In this document: piece after piece, positions 1-7,942 of the stretch | Layout of the letters: each line of letters begins with the position of its first letter | Position numbering within the stretch: position 1 is the stretch's first letter | Assembly: GCA_023262005.1 (NCBI GenBank) | Contig: JALREL010000201.1 | Location: 1 to 32,210 of the forward strand | Direction: 5' to 3' | Length of the DNA stretch: 32,210 bases | From: Sphingorhabdus sp. | GTDB lineage: Bacteria > Pseudomonadota > Alphaproteobacteria > Sphingomonadales > Sphingomonadaceae | Position numbers and translations under genes: made by a program | Notes under the pieces: generated by a model | The model's input: the letters and a program-made list of their open reading frames with translations, nothing else | Databases searched by the model: none | What the model was told of the DNA's origin: nothing

Positions 1-15
1 TTGAGGGAAGGACCG

Positions 16-798
16 TCAGGTGTGGCGGATGGTGAGTCCCCCGTCGACGGGGATCGACGCGCCGGTGAGGAACGACATGGCCGGCAGGCAGAGGCTGAGC
101 GTCATGTGCGCGACCTCCTCAGGCCATGCATAACGACGCAAAGCCGTCCGCCGTTTGGCGTAAAGCATCTTGTCTTCCTCAGGCACATTGTTCGTCATTC
201 CGGTGCGGATCGGGCCGGGGCAGATGCAGTTGACGGTGATGCCTTCTTTGCCAAGATCGACAGCCATGCCGCGCGTCAGGCCGGTAACGCCGGTTTTGGC
301 AGCCACATAAGGCGTGTCGCCGGGTGTTGCACCCAGCCCCTCGGTCGATGCGATATTGACGATACGTGCGGTGTCGCTCTTGCGCAGCCAGGGCAAGGCG
401 GCGCGCACCGTCCGCTGATGTGCGGTCAGCAAGATGGCCAGCGCACGATCCCAAACCGCATCATATTGTTCACCCGCATCAAGCGGACAGAATGCCGAAA
501 TGCCCGCGTTGTTGACCAGTATGTCGATACCGCCAAATGTCTGAGCGACCGAAGCAACCACGTCGTTGATCGCATCTGCGTTTGAGACATCGAGTGCAAA
601 TGCCTTTGCCTTACCGCCATTTGCCTCGATTTCCGCAACCACTGAATCGCAAGCGGCCTGATCGAGGTCGGTGACCGCGACTTTAGCGCCCTCGCTGGCA
701 AACAGGATCGCGGTGGCTCGCCCCATTCCGCTGGCTGCGCCCGTAACGATTGCAACACGCCCGGCAATTGAGCGGGACAGGGGAGGGCATTGTTCCAT
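16..798 (-). CDS. SDR family NAD(P)-dependent oxidoreductase
   Basis: A 260-residue classical short-chain dehydrogenase/reductase, predicted cytosolic, that oxidises or reduces a hydroxyl/carbonyl substrate with NAD(P). The Rossmann glycine motif TGAASGMG is at residues 19-26. An acidic residue (D44) ends the second beta strand, which hints at NAD preference. NNAG is at 96-99, and the catalytic Ser151, Tyr164 and Lys168 (YVAAK) have the usual spacing. Length is typical for the family. The start lies 8 nt after the amn stop on the same strand, so the two genes are probably co-transcribed, although no strong ribosome binding site is visible. The substrate cannot be read from the sequence; FabG-like or sugar/steroid dehydrogenase names would be guesses. 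Confidence 0.9.
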   Translation of the reverse strand: MEQCPPLSRSIAGRVAIVTGAASGMGRATAILFASEGAKVAVTDLDQAACDSVVAEIEANGGKAKAFALDVSNADAINDVVASVAQTFGGIDILVNNAGISAFCPLDAGEQYDAVWDRALAILLTAHQRTVRAALPWLRKSDTARIVNIASTEGLGATPGDTPYVAAKTGVTGLTRGMAVDLGKEGITVNCICPGPIRTGMTNNVPEEDKMLYAKRRTALRRYAWPEEVAHMTLSLCLPAMSFLTGASIPVDGGLTIRHT

Positions 799-806
799 GA
801 TTTATC

Positions 807-2240
807 TCAGCGGAATGGTGGTTCGTTGAACGCGCGCAATTTGCGGCTGTGCAGACTGTTGCCAGCTTCGCGAAGCAACTCGCAGGTCTGGATACCAATT
901 TGCAGGTGCGCCGCGATTGCTTCTTCATAGAAACGGTTGGCTTGCCCCGGCAATTTGATCTCTCCATGCAGCGGCTTGTCAGAGACGCAGAGCAACGTGC
1001 CATAAGGAACGCGGAAACGATAACCTTGCGCTGCAATTGTCGCCGATTCCATGTCGATGGCAACCGCCCGCGATTGCGAGAAACGCAGCGCGCTGTCGGT
1101 GTAGCGCAATTCCCAGTTGCGATCATCAGTGGTGACGACCGTGCCGGTGCGCATCCGCCTCTTCAGATTGGCGCCGCTCGCACCCGATACCTGCACCGCG
1201 GCGGTTTCCAATGCTTGTTGCACTTCTGCAATCGGCGGGATGGGAATTTCCGGCGGCAGCACCCGATCGAGGATATTGTCATCGCGCAGATAAGCATGGG
1301 CGAGCACATAATCGCCGATGCGCTGGGTATCACGAAGTCCGCCACAATGCCCGATCATCAACCACACTTCGGGTCGAAGCACGGCGAGGTGATCGCAGAT
1401 GTTTTTTGCATTGGATGGACCGACACCGATATTGACCAGCGTTATGCCGCTCTCTCCCTCTGCCATCAGGTGGTAAGCCGGCATCTGGTGCTTGCGCCAA
1501 GTGCTGTCGGCAACAAGCTGGGCATGGTCATCGGTCGCTTCATCGACATAAAGCCCACCCGCACCAGACAAAGCCGTGTAACGGCCTTTGCCAACCTGCT
1601 GGCACGCCCAACCGACAAACTCATCAACGTAACGATGGTAGTTGGTGAACAGGATATAGCGCTGGAAATGCTCCGCTGGCGTTCCGGTATAGTGCTTCAG
1701 GCGAGCAAGAGAGAAATCGGTTCGCAGTCCGTCAAAGAGCGAGAGCGGCGAGCCGTCTTCATCGGCGATCAAAAGGCCGTCAGCGGCTTCGTCCCCGATG
1801 TCGGCCAGTTCGGTCGCCGGAAACCATTTCGATAATTCAGTCGGAGAAACATCGCCCAGTTCGAGCCCGTCGAGCACATAGGGGAAGGGTATTTCCTGCT
1901 TGCCCGGGCGGACATGCATTTCAAGCTCATACTGGTCGACGAGCAAGTCGATCTGGCTTCCCAGATAATCCTTGAAGATTTCGGGTCTGGTGAGCGTGAT
2001 GCAATAGGTGCCCGGCTTTTCGAGCCTGCCAAATGCGAGGTTGGCAACATTCCCGCGCTGCGTTCCGTGATAGCGGATAACCAGTTCAGGATAGGCAAAG
2101 GCCCCGATCGCGCGATCGGCCATGTCAGGCAATGTGCGATCTTTGAGATAGGCTGTCAGTGCATCGCGCAAGCGCGCGACGGATGCATCATATTGGTCGG
2201 TGATTTGGCGGATTATTTCTTGTGTCTGTTTATTGGCCAT
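807..2240 (-). CDS. amn: AMP nucleosidase
   Basis: A 477-residue protein that hydrolyses AMP to adenine and ribose 5-phosphate, part of purine salvage and adenylate balance in the cytosol. The N-terminal third matches the AMP-nucleosidase-specific domain (YPELVIRYHG near 50-59). The C-terminal half is a nucleoside-phosphorylase fold with GVGPSNAKN (272-280), GHCGGLRD (297-304), DMESA (396-400) and the late Asp421 (SDKPLHGE). Length is close to the E. coli enzyme (484 aa). The start is ATG at 2240 (MANKQTQE); the reading frame stays open further upstream, but that stretch runs into the terminator hairpin of the preceding gene. An SDR gene follows after 8 nt. A strong terminator separates it from the peroxiredoxin gene upstream. 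Confidence 0.93.
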   Translation of the reverse strand: MANKQTQEIIRQITDQYDASVARLRDALTAYLKDRTLPDMADRAIGAFAYPELVIRYHGTQRGNVANLAFGRLEKPGTYCITLTRPEIFKDYLGSQIDLLVDQYELEMHVRPGKQEIPFPYVLDGLELGDVSPTELSKWFPATELADIGDEAADGLLIADEDGSPLSLFDGLRTDFSLARLKHYTGTPAEHFQRYILFTNYHRYVDEFVGWACQQVGKGRYTALSGAGGLYVDEATDDHAQLVADSTWRKHQMPAYHLMAEGESGITLVNIGVGPSNAKNICDHLAVLRPEVWLMIGHCGGLRDTQRIGDYVLAHAYLRDDNILDRVLPPEIPIPPIAEVQQALETAAVQVSGASGANLKRRMRTGTVVTTDDRNWELRYTDSALRFSQSRAVAIDMESATIAAQGYRFRVPYGTLLCVSDKPLHGEIKLPGQANRFYEEAIAAHLQIGIQTCELLREAGNSLHSRKLRAFNEPPFR

Positions 2241-2280
2241 GAAGGCGGATTCTCCATTTCCGGCAATTTGGCAAGCAAAA

Positions 2281-2302
2281 AGGGCGGAGCAAGCCCCGCC
2301 CT
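2281..2302 (-). terminator. Rho-independent terminator after the peroxiredoxin gene
   Basis: A perfect 7-bp stem (AGGGCGG at 2281-2287 with CCGCCCT at 2296-2302) and an 8-nt loop. On the minus strand the stem runs into TTTTT. It lies about 50 nt past the peroxiredoxin stop and 41 nt before the amn start, so it should end the peroxiredoxin transcript. Confidence 0.85.
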
Positions 2303-2309
2303 GATGCAC

Positions 2310-2328
2310 ATGCGGTGGTTTACCGCAT
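2310..2328 (-). other. Second hairpin in the peroxiredoxin 3' UTR
   Basis: ATGCGGT (2310-2316) and ACCGCAT (2322-2328) form a perfect 7-bp stem with a 5-nt loop. It sits between the peroxiredoxin stop and the terminator hairpin and has no U tract of its own. It may stabilise the 3' end or be part of a tandem terminator. Confidence 0.5.
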
Positions 2329-2355
2329 CTGGATTATTGCTGTTGCAAGCTTGTT

Positions 2356-2835
2356 TCAGAGCTGTTCGAGCATGTAGTCGGCAGAGCTGACCTTGAAATC
2401 GCCCGGGGCTTCAACATTGAGCTGCTCAACGACGCCGTCGTTGACAACCATCGAGAAACGCTGCCCGCGCTTGCCCATGCCAAAGCCCGATCCGTCCATG
2501 GTCAGGCCGACAGCTTCGGCAAAGTCGGCATTGCCGTCTGCGAGCATGGTGATGTCTTCCGAACCGCCGGACTTGTTCCACGCGCCCAATACGAATGCGT
2601 CGTTGACCGCGGTGCAGGCGATTTCGTCAATGCCCTTGGCTTTCAGATCTTCGGCCTTTTCAACGTAACCCGGAAGGTGGCGTGCGGAGCAGGTCGGCGT
2701 GAATGCGCCCGGAACCGAGAAAAGGGCAACCTTGCGGCCCGCGAAATATTCCGAACTTTGTACCGGTTGCGGACCATCGGGGGTCGCTTTTACCAGTTTC
2801 ACATCGGGCAGTTTATCACCTACTTTAATCGTCAT
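2356..2835 (-). CDS. Type II (Prx5-like) peroxiredoxin
   Basis: A 159-residue thiol peroxidase that reduces H2O2 and alkyl hydroperoxides, predicted cytosolic with no signal peptide. The peroxidatic motif PGAFTPTCS places the reactive cysteine at C49. The only other cysteine is C74 (IACTAVND). The 25-residue gap matches the peroxidatic/resolving pair of plant-type PrxII, so an atypical 2-Cys mechanism with glutaredoxin or thioredoxin as reductant is likely. The start at 2835 has an AGGAAGG ribosome binding site just upstream. The gene is monocistronic, with its own terminator downstream and a divergent secreted-protein gene upstream. A trxA gene lies 13 kb away, but no direct link can be shown. 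Confidence 0.92.
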   Translation of the reverse strand: MTIKVGDKLPDVKLVKATPDGPQPVQSSEYFAGRKVALFSVPGAFTPTCSARHLPGYVEKAEDLKAKGIDEIACTAVNDAFVLGAWNKSGGSEDITMLADGNADFAEAVGLTMDGSGFGMGKRGQRFSMVVNDGVVEQLNVEAPGDFKVSSADYMLEQL

Positions 2836-3062
2836 GGCTGTTCCTTCCTTGGGCCAATTCTAATGCGTTGCTTCTCGCATAAGGATATGGATGTGATGAA
2901 GCAAATAGGGATTGCAGCATTTGGTTCCAAGCCCTTGGCTTGAAATGCGTTGCACTTCAGACACAGTTGGCATGGTTAATTCGATTTCACCGTGCAGGTT
3001 GAAATTTCGGTAAACACGTCACCCCATGTTGCCAACTCCACGTCAGATGGAGGGGCGTTGAC
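2836..3062. other. Divergent intergenic region between the peroxiredoxin gene and a secreted-protein gene
   Basis: This 227-bp gap must hold promoters in both directions. Visible structures are a 6-bp inverted repeat CAAGCC/GGCTTG (2928-2942, 3-nt spacer) and a distant pair AGTTGGCA (2965-2972) and TGCCAACT (3030-3037). On the minus strand TTGGAA and TATTTG, 17 nt apart, could serve the peroxiredoxin gene, but the match is weak. A GGAGG ribosome binding site (3049-3053) precedes the start at 3063. I cannot name a regulator. Confidence 0.4.
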
Positions 3063-3551
3063 ATGAAAAAAGTAAAAGGGAGCTTTTGGGCATTATTCTC
3101 AGCCTTTGCGTTGGCTGCAACTCCGGCGCAAGCTTGTTGGACCAGTGCCGAACAGGATGCGGCGCGGATTGCGAACATGAACCAGATGTTGATGGTATCT
3201 GCACTCCGCTGTCGTTTCGGAAATGATAATTTCTTAAGCAGCTACAACAGCTTTGTGCGTCAGAATAACGATGTGCTTGCCGACCAGCACGGCATCATCA
3301 AAGCGCGCTACGCCCGATCTATGGGCGAGAAAGCATCCTTTGCCGAGCTTGATCGCTTCATGATTGCATTGGCCAACTATTATGGCGGCGGGCATGGCGA
3401 CCCCGATTGCGCAAAGCTTGATAAGCTTTCGAGGGAGCTGTCCCGGGGCAAGCAGGATGTAAAACTTCTGGCGCAACTTGCTGATGATGTCGTTGGCGTT
3501 CCGCATCAGGCGAAGCACGCATGTGCAATTACAGTCGCTTCGCGCAAATGA
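3063..3551 (+). CDS. Hypothetical secreted protein
   Basis: 162 residues of unrecognised family. A clear Sec signal peptide (two lysines, a hydrophobic stretch at about 8-20, then ATPAQA) predicts cleavage after A24 and export to the periplasm. The cleavage context is not a lipobox, so the following Cys25 is probably not lipidated. The mature part is mostly helical-looking and has four cysteines (25, 50, 116, 154), an even number that would allow two disulfides. A GGAGG ribosome binding site supports the ATG start. It sits between the divergent peroxiredoxin gene and ahcY, 97 nt before ahcY. No catalytic motif is apparent and I assign no function. Confidence 0.75.
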   Translation: MKKVKGSFWALFSAFALAATPAQACWTSAEQDAARIANMNQMLMVSALRCRFGNDNFLSSYNSFVRQNNDVLADQHGIIKARYARSMGEKASFAELDRFMIALANYYGGGHGDPDCAKLDKLSRELSRGKQDVKLLAQLADDVVGVPHQAKHACAITVASRK

Positions 3552-3564
3552 AGTTAGGCATATA

Positions 3565-3590
3565 AAGCAATCTTTATATTCGGATTGCTT
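3565..3590. promoter_or_regulatory. 8-bp inverted repeat upstream of ahcY, candidate operator
   Basis: AAGCAATC (3565-3572) and GATTGCTT (3583-3590) are a perfect inverted repeat with a 10-nt AT-rich spacer. No T tract follows, so it does not look like a terminator for the preceding gene. Its right arm overlaps a possible -35 element (TTGCTTA, 3585-3591) that lies 14 nt before a GCTA-type -10 (3606), the spacing seen in alphaproteobacterial promoters. A repressor or activator site for ahcY is a reasonable inference. Confidence 0.45.
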
Positions 3591-3606
3591 ATCGGCAATA
3601 TCTCCG

Positions 3607-3635
3607 CTAGGGGGCTGGCAATCACAATCCCCTAG
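3607..3635. promoter_or_regulatory. 7-bp inverted repeat directly before the ahcY ribosome binding site
   Basis: CTAGGGG (3607-3613) and CCCCTAG (3629-3635) are perfectly complementary with a 15-nt spacer and end 2 nt before the GGAG ribosome binding site (3638-3641). It could be an operator over the -10 region or, if transcribed, a hairpin that controls translation. It does not match the SAH or SAM/SAH riboswitch consensus as I know them. Confidence 0.45.
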
Positions 3636-3648
3636 TTGGAGTTTTCCT

Positions 3649-5046
3649 GTGTCGACTGATTATGTAGTTGCCGACATCGCGCTCGCCGATTTTGGCCGCG
3701 CTGAAATTGCAATCGCCGAAACCGAAATGCCGGGCCTTATGGCTCTCCGCTCCGAATATGGTGCGTCGCAGCCTCTGAAAGGCGCGCGGATCACGGGTTC
3801 GCTGCACATGACGATCCAGACTGCGGTACTCATCGAAACGCTGGTTGCTCTGGGTGCGGAAGTGCGTTGGGCGACGTGCAATATCTTCTCCACACAAGAT
3901 CATGCTGCCGCAGCCATTGCTGCGCGTGGCATCCCCGTGTTCGCGGTCAAGGGCGAGAGCCTCGCCGAATATTGGGACTATGTCGGCAAGATTTTTGATT
4001 GGGATGACGGCACCGGCCGCACCGCCAATATGATCCTCGACGATGGCGGCGACGCAACAATGTTTGCTCTTTGGGGCGCTCGCATCGAAGCAGGTGACGA
4101 ACTGCCCGAGCCTTCCAATGCCGAAGAAATCGAATTCCAACGCGCGCTCAAGGCCTTTGTAAAAGCAAAGCCGGGATACCTCACCATGTCGGTGGCACAC
4201 ATTAAGGGCGTTTCAGAAGAGACCACCACCGGCGTCCACCGCCTTTACCAGATCGCCAAGGATGGCAAGTTGCCTTTCCCGGCGATCAACGTGAACGATT
4301 CCGTGACCAAGTCGAAGTTCGACAACCTCTATGGTTGCAAGGAATCGCTGGTTGACGCGATCCGCCGCGCCACTGACGTGATGCTAGCCGGCAAGGTTGC
4401 CTGCGTGGCCGGTTTCGGTGACGTCGGCAAGGGTTCGGCCGCCTCGCTGCGTCAGGGTGGCGCCCGCGTGATGGTCACTGAAATTGATCCGATCTGCGCG
4501 CTGCAGGCGGCGATGGAAGGTTATGAAGTCGTCACCATGGAAGAAGCTGTGCAGCGCTGCGATATCTTCGTCACCGCAACCGGCAACGAAGATGTCATCA
4601 CAGCCGAGCATATGAAGGCGATGAAGCCGATGAGCATCGTCTGCAACATTGGCCACTTCGACAGCGAAATCCAGATTTCGGCGCTCGACAATTACAAGTG
4701 GACCGAAGTGAAGCCGGGTACCGACCTTGTCGAGTTCCCCGACGGCAAGCAGATCATCGTGCTGGCCAAGGGTCGCCTGGTGAACCTGGGTTGTGCGACC
4801 GGCCACCCGAGCTTTGTAATGAGCAGCAGCTTCACCAACCAGGTGCTTGCCCAGATCGAGCTTTGGACCAAGAGCAGCGAATATAAGAACGAAGTCTATG
4901 TTCTGCCCAAGCACCTCGATGAAAAGGTCGCAGCGCTGCACCTCGAAAAGCTGGGTGTGAAGCTGACCAAGCTTTCACCAAAGCAGGCAAGCTATATCGG
5001 TGTTTCAACCGAAGGACCGTTCAAGCCTGAACATTATCGTTACTGA
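3649..5046 (+). CDS. ahcY: Adenosylhomocysteinase (S-adenosyl-L-homocysteine hydrolase)
   Basis: A 465-residue NAD-dependent enzyme that splits S-adenosylhomocysteine into homocysteine and adenosine, relieving inhibition of methyltransferases in the methionine/SAM cycle. The start is GTG at 3649 (VSTDYVVAD), with GGAG 7 nt upstream; the frame is open further 5' but that part overlaps the previous gene and is not conserved. Family signatures include the substrate-domain [20 protein letters not shown] near 47-66, [17 protein letters not shown], the NAD-binding GFGDVGKG from G255, and the C-terminal KPEHYRY that closes the cofactor site of the neighbouring subunit. A strong terminator follows 25 nt after the stop, so ahcY is probably transcribed alone from the palindrome-rich upstream region. 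Confidence 0.97.
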   Translation: MSTDYVVADIALADFGRAEIAIAETEMPGLMALRSEYGASQPLKGARITGSLHMTIQTAVLIETLVALGAEVRWATCNIFSTQDHAAAAIAARGIPVFAVKGESLAEYWDYVGKIFDWDDGTGRTANMILDDGGDATMFALWGARIEAGDELPEPSNAEEIEFQRALKAFVKAKPGYLTMSVAHIKGVSEETTTGVHRLYQIAKDGKLPFPAINVNDSVTKSKFDNLYGCKESLVDAIRRATDVMLAGKVACVAGFGDVGKGSAASLRQGGARVMVTEIDPICALQAAMEGYEVVTMEEAVQRCDIFVTATGNEDVITAEHMKAMKPMSIVCNIGHFDSEIQISALDNYKWTEVKPGTDLVEFPDGKQIIVLAKGRLVNLGCATGHPSFVMSSSFTNQVLAQIELWTKSSEYKNEVYVLPKHLDEKVAALHLEKLGVKLTKLSPKQASYIGVSTEGPFKPEHYRY

Positions 5047-5070
5047 TAGCTGTCTGATCCAACTACGAAG

Positions 5071-5096
5071 AAGGCCCGTTTGCGCGGGCCTTTTTT
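5071..5096 (+). terminator. Rho-independent terminator after ahcY
   Basis: AAGGCCCG (5071-5078) pairs with CGGGCCTT (5085-5092) around a 6-nt loop, and the T run extends to 5096. This is a canonical strong terminator that separates ahcY from divL. Confidence 0.92.
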
Positions 5097-5159
5097 GTTG
5101 CGTCGCGCCCGCTTTCGTTGCACCGCAGCAGCGTAAGTTTATTTCCAGACGGGACAAAG

Positions 5160-7523
5160 ATGTTGGGCGAAAGCCTGAAAACCGCACTGATGGGTTTGCT
5201 GCTGGCGGCTTGGCTGGTTGCGGCAGCTGTGGCCATTTGGAAAGGCCTTTCCATGCAGCGTGCGGCGCGCGCATCGTTGCGCCAAACGTCTCGCCTAAGC
5301 CGTCTGATAGAAACGGCACCTGCCTTTCCGGCGATTGTTCGGGCGGATGGCAAGCTTGAGGCGTCCGACCGGTTTTTCCGCCTGCTGGGGCTTGATCGGC
5401 CTTTGCCGACGCTCTCCGAACTGGTGGTCGAACTGGCGGTGGAGGAGGTGAAGGACGAGTGGCAGGAGCTTGCCGAACGGGTGAGGGAGACCCAGCGCAC
5501 CGGAAAGGCCCTGACGCAGCGACTGCGTGTTGCCGGTTCAGACAAGCGCTTTATGGCAAAGATTGCGTTGGCCGATTCCAAAATCTACCCCAATGTTGCA
5601 TCAGTCGTCTGGCTGTTCGATCTCACTGAAACAGTTCGGGAACTGGAACGACTGGAGGGTGACGCGACCACGGCACGTAACGCATTCCATGCGCTGGCTG
5701 GATTGATCGAGGCATCGCCGTTGCCGATGTGGCACCGTGGACCCGATTTCCACCTCAGTTTCGTCAACACCGCCTATGTCGAGGCTGTCGACGGTGAAAG
5801 CGGCGAGGACGTTGTGTTCAAGGACATCGAACTCGTCGAACCAATCAACGGGGTGGATGCCAAAGCAGCGGCGGCCAAGGCGCAAGAAATTGGGAAGCCA
5901 GTTGAACGGCTTGTTTCAGCAACGATTGCGAACGAACGCCGCCAGATCAAGGTTTACGATATCCCGATGGGTGATGTCGGTGTTGGCGGAATTGCCATCG
6001 ACATGCAGGAATTGATCAACGCCCGTGCCGATGCCCGCAGGCAGGCCGAGGCGCAACGCAACATGCTCGACAAGATGTCCGCTGCAGTTGCGCAATTCGC
6101 TGCCGACCGGACACTGACTTTCTGGAACCTGCCTTTCCAGCGCCAGTTCGGTATGCGTGAGGAGTGGCTTTCGGAATCGCCAGAGTTCGCCCGCGTGCTC
6201 GAACGAATGCGCGAAAGTGGCAAAATGCCCGATGTTCGCGATTTCCCCGAATGGAGGGCGGAGCGCGAAGGCTGGTTCCATATTGCGGCCCCGGTCGAGG
6301 AAAACTGGTTGCTGCCCGATGGCACCCATTTGCGTCTGGTCGGTCAACCTACTGCGGACAACGGCCTATTGCTGATTTTCGAGGATCGCACCGAACAAGC
6401 CCAACTGGCCAGCGCGCGCGATACATTGCTTCGCGTGCGAACCGCGACATTCAACAATCTGTTCGAAGCGGTTTCGGTGTTTTCGGCCGATAGTAGGCTC
6501 AGCATCTGGAATAGTCGCTTTGAAGAGATCTGGGCGGTCGAAGAGGAAGTGCTGGCGCAGCATCCCCGTTTTGACGAACTGTTGCCACAGCTTGGGCCCC
6601 GCCTGCATAAACCCTCGCACGTATCGGTTTTGCGCGAACTTTTGCAGATGACAATCAGCACGCGTCAGCCACGCAAGAGCCGAATTGCCTTTGCCGATGG
6701 GCGCATATTCCAGCTGTCGACCGTTCCGTTGCCCGACGGCAATGCGATGCTGGCAATGCTGGACGTTACCGATAGCTTGCAGATCGAACAGGCGCTGCGT
6801 GATCGCAATGCGGCACTTTCTGAAGCGGATTCGATCAAGGGCAAGTTCCTGTCGAACATGAGCTACGAGTTCCGCACGCCATTGACTTCGATCAGCGGTT
6901 TTGCCGACCTTTTGCAGCAGGGAATAGGCGGCGAACTGCCTCCTCAGGCCAAGGAATATGTCGAAGCAATTTCGAAATCGGCTGATAGACTGGGGCAGCA
7001 AATCAATGCTGTTCTCGATTTTACCCAAAGCGAGGCCGGGGCTTTGCCGGTTGCTCGCAAACCGCTCGAAATTGCCGACCTGATCAAATCGGTGGAGGCA
7101 ACTGCCAGCGCTGCTGCGCTGAAGGCCGGGGCGTCGCTGGTCATCGACGTCAAGCCTAATGCTGGTTCAATCCAGGGGGATGTGGCAAGGCTGAAGCAGG
7201 CAATGGATGCGATTGTTGATAACGCATTGACCCATGGTGGTAGTGGTCTTCGTATCCTCATCCATGCATCGGGTGATCGTAATGGCGTAACGCTTGTGGT
7301 TTCCGACAATGGCCCGGGAATGGATGTTCAGGCCCAGACCATGGCGCTCGATCCGGTCCTGCGCAGCCAGAAAGCGGCGGGGCAGGGCGGCAATGGCGGG
7401 CTAGGCCTGCCGTTGGCGCGAAAGCTGGTGGAATTGCACGGCGGGCAGTTTGAGCTGGAGTCGCAACCGGGTGCTGGAACCACCGTTGCGCTCAGGCTTC
7501 CGCGTACGGCACCTACGGCATGA
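5160..7523 (+). CDS. divL: DivL-type sensor pseudo-histidine kinase with tyrosine in the H-box
   Basis: A 787-residue membrane signalling protein. One N-terminal membrane helix (about 6-28) is followed by several PAS-like segments, a coiled linker (about 535-555), a dimerisation helix with H-box FLSNMSYEFRTPLTSI, and a HATPase domain with an N-box (DNAL, D687), G1 (DNGPGM, D716) and G2 (GLGLPLARKL). The phospho-acceptor histidine is replaced by Tyr569. That substitution and the architecture define DivL, which in Caulobacter (769 aa, Tyr550) interacts with DivK and CckA to control CtrA and polarity. ATG 5160 is preferred over an in-frame TTG at 5118 because it starts just before the membrane helix; its ribosome binding site is weak. 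The stop overlaps the tsaE start (ATGA). Confidence 0.9.
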   Translation: MLGESLKTALMGLLLAAWLVAAAVAIWKGLSMQRAARASLRQTSRLSRLIETAPAFPAIVRADGKLEASDRFFRLLGLDRPLPTLSELVVELAVEEVKDEWQELAERVRETQRTGKALTQRLRVAGSDKRFMAKIALADSKIYPNVASVVWLFDLTETVRELERLEGDATTARNAFHALAGLIEASPLPMWHRGPDFHLSFVNTAYVEAVDGESGEDVVFKDIELVEPINGVDAKAAAAKAQEIGKPVERLVSATIANERRQIKVYDIPMGDVGVGGIAIDMQELINARADARRQAEAQRNMLDKMSAAVAQFAADRTLTFWNLPFQRQFGMREEWLSESPEFARVLERMRESGKMPDVRDFPEWRAEREGWFHIAAPVEENWLLPDGTHLRLVGQPTADNGLLLIFEDRTEQAQLASARDTLLRVRTATFNNLFEAVSVFSADSRLSIWNSRFEEIWAVEEEVLAQHPRFDELLPQLGPRLHKPSHVSVLRELLQMTISTRQPRKSRIAFADGRIFQLSTVPLPDGNAMLAMLDVTDSLQIEQALRDRNAALSEADSIKGKFLSNMSYEFRTPLTSISGFADLLQQGIGGELPPQAKEYVEAISKSADRLGQQINAVLDFTQSEAGALPVARKPLEIADLIKSVEATASAAALKAGASLVIDVKPNAGSIQGDVARLKQAMDAIVDNALTHGGSGLRILIHASGDRNGVTLVVSDNGPGMDVQAQTMALDPVLRSQKAAGQGGNGGLGLPLARKLVELHGGQFELESQPGAGTTVALRLPRTAPTA

Positions 7524-7942
7524 TCCTGAAAGACGAAGCATCGATGCGTGCCTTTGGTGCGCAGCTTGCTGGGCAATTGCAGGCCGGTGAGCTGGTTACG
7601 CTTAACGGTCCTTTAGGGGCCGGCAAGACCGTGCTCGCAAAGGCGATTATCGCCAGCCTCGGCTTTGAAGGCGATGTTTCCAGCCCTACTTTTGCAATTA
7701 TCCACGAATATGACGAGCCCTGCATGCGCTTGCCCGTTGTCCATGCCGACCTCTATCGGCTAAACGATCCCGAGGAATTGGAAGAACTTGGTTTGTTCGA
7801 CCATGCCGACCGCGTGATGTTGGTCGAATGGCCGAGCAAGGGTGGCGCAGCTTTGCAAAAGCCAGACATTGCGATTGATATCAAACCGCAAGCTGACGGT
7901 TCCCGATGGGTTGAATATGTTGACAAGAGGAAGCGCAGTTGA
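7520..7942 (+). CDS. tsaE: tRNA threonylcarbamoyladenosine biosynthesis ATPase TsaE
   Basis: A 140-residue P-loop ATPase that works with TsaB and TsaD to form the t6A modification at position 37 of ANN-decoding tRNAs. The Walker A motif GPLGAGKT is at 30-37. It also has the family segments VSSPTFAIIHEY, HADLYRL and VEWPSKG. Length is usual for the family. ATG at 7520 overlaps the divL stop by 4 nt and the tsaE stop overlaps the next start by 4 nt, so translation is coupled across the cluster. No partner genes (tsaB, tsaD) are in the window. Confidence 0.95.
   Translation: MILKDEASMRAFGAQLAGQLQAGELVTLNGPLGAGKTVLAKAIIASLGFEGDVSSPTFAIIHEYDEPCMRLPVVHADLYRLNDPEELEELGLFDHADRVMLVEWPSKGGAALQKPDIAIDIKPQADGSRWVEYVDKRKRS

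Noticed and set aside
849-1835. Open frame of 328 aa on the plus strand across amn
   Set aside because: Antisense shadow of AMP nucleosidase; the composition is rich in Arg, His and Gly and no family is recognisable.
3478-3648. N-terminal extension of ahcY
   Set aside because: The frame is open, but the extra residues overlap the previous gene and the inverted repeats, and GTG 3649 has a proper ribosome binding site and matches the family N terminus.
3552-3648. SAH or SAM/SAH riboswitch before ahcY
   Set aside because: The leader is short and lacks the conserved cores of those classes as I remember them; only simple inverted repeats are seen. A covariance-model search would settle it.
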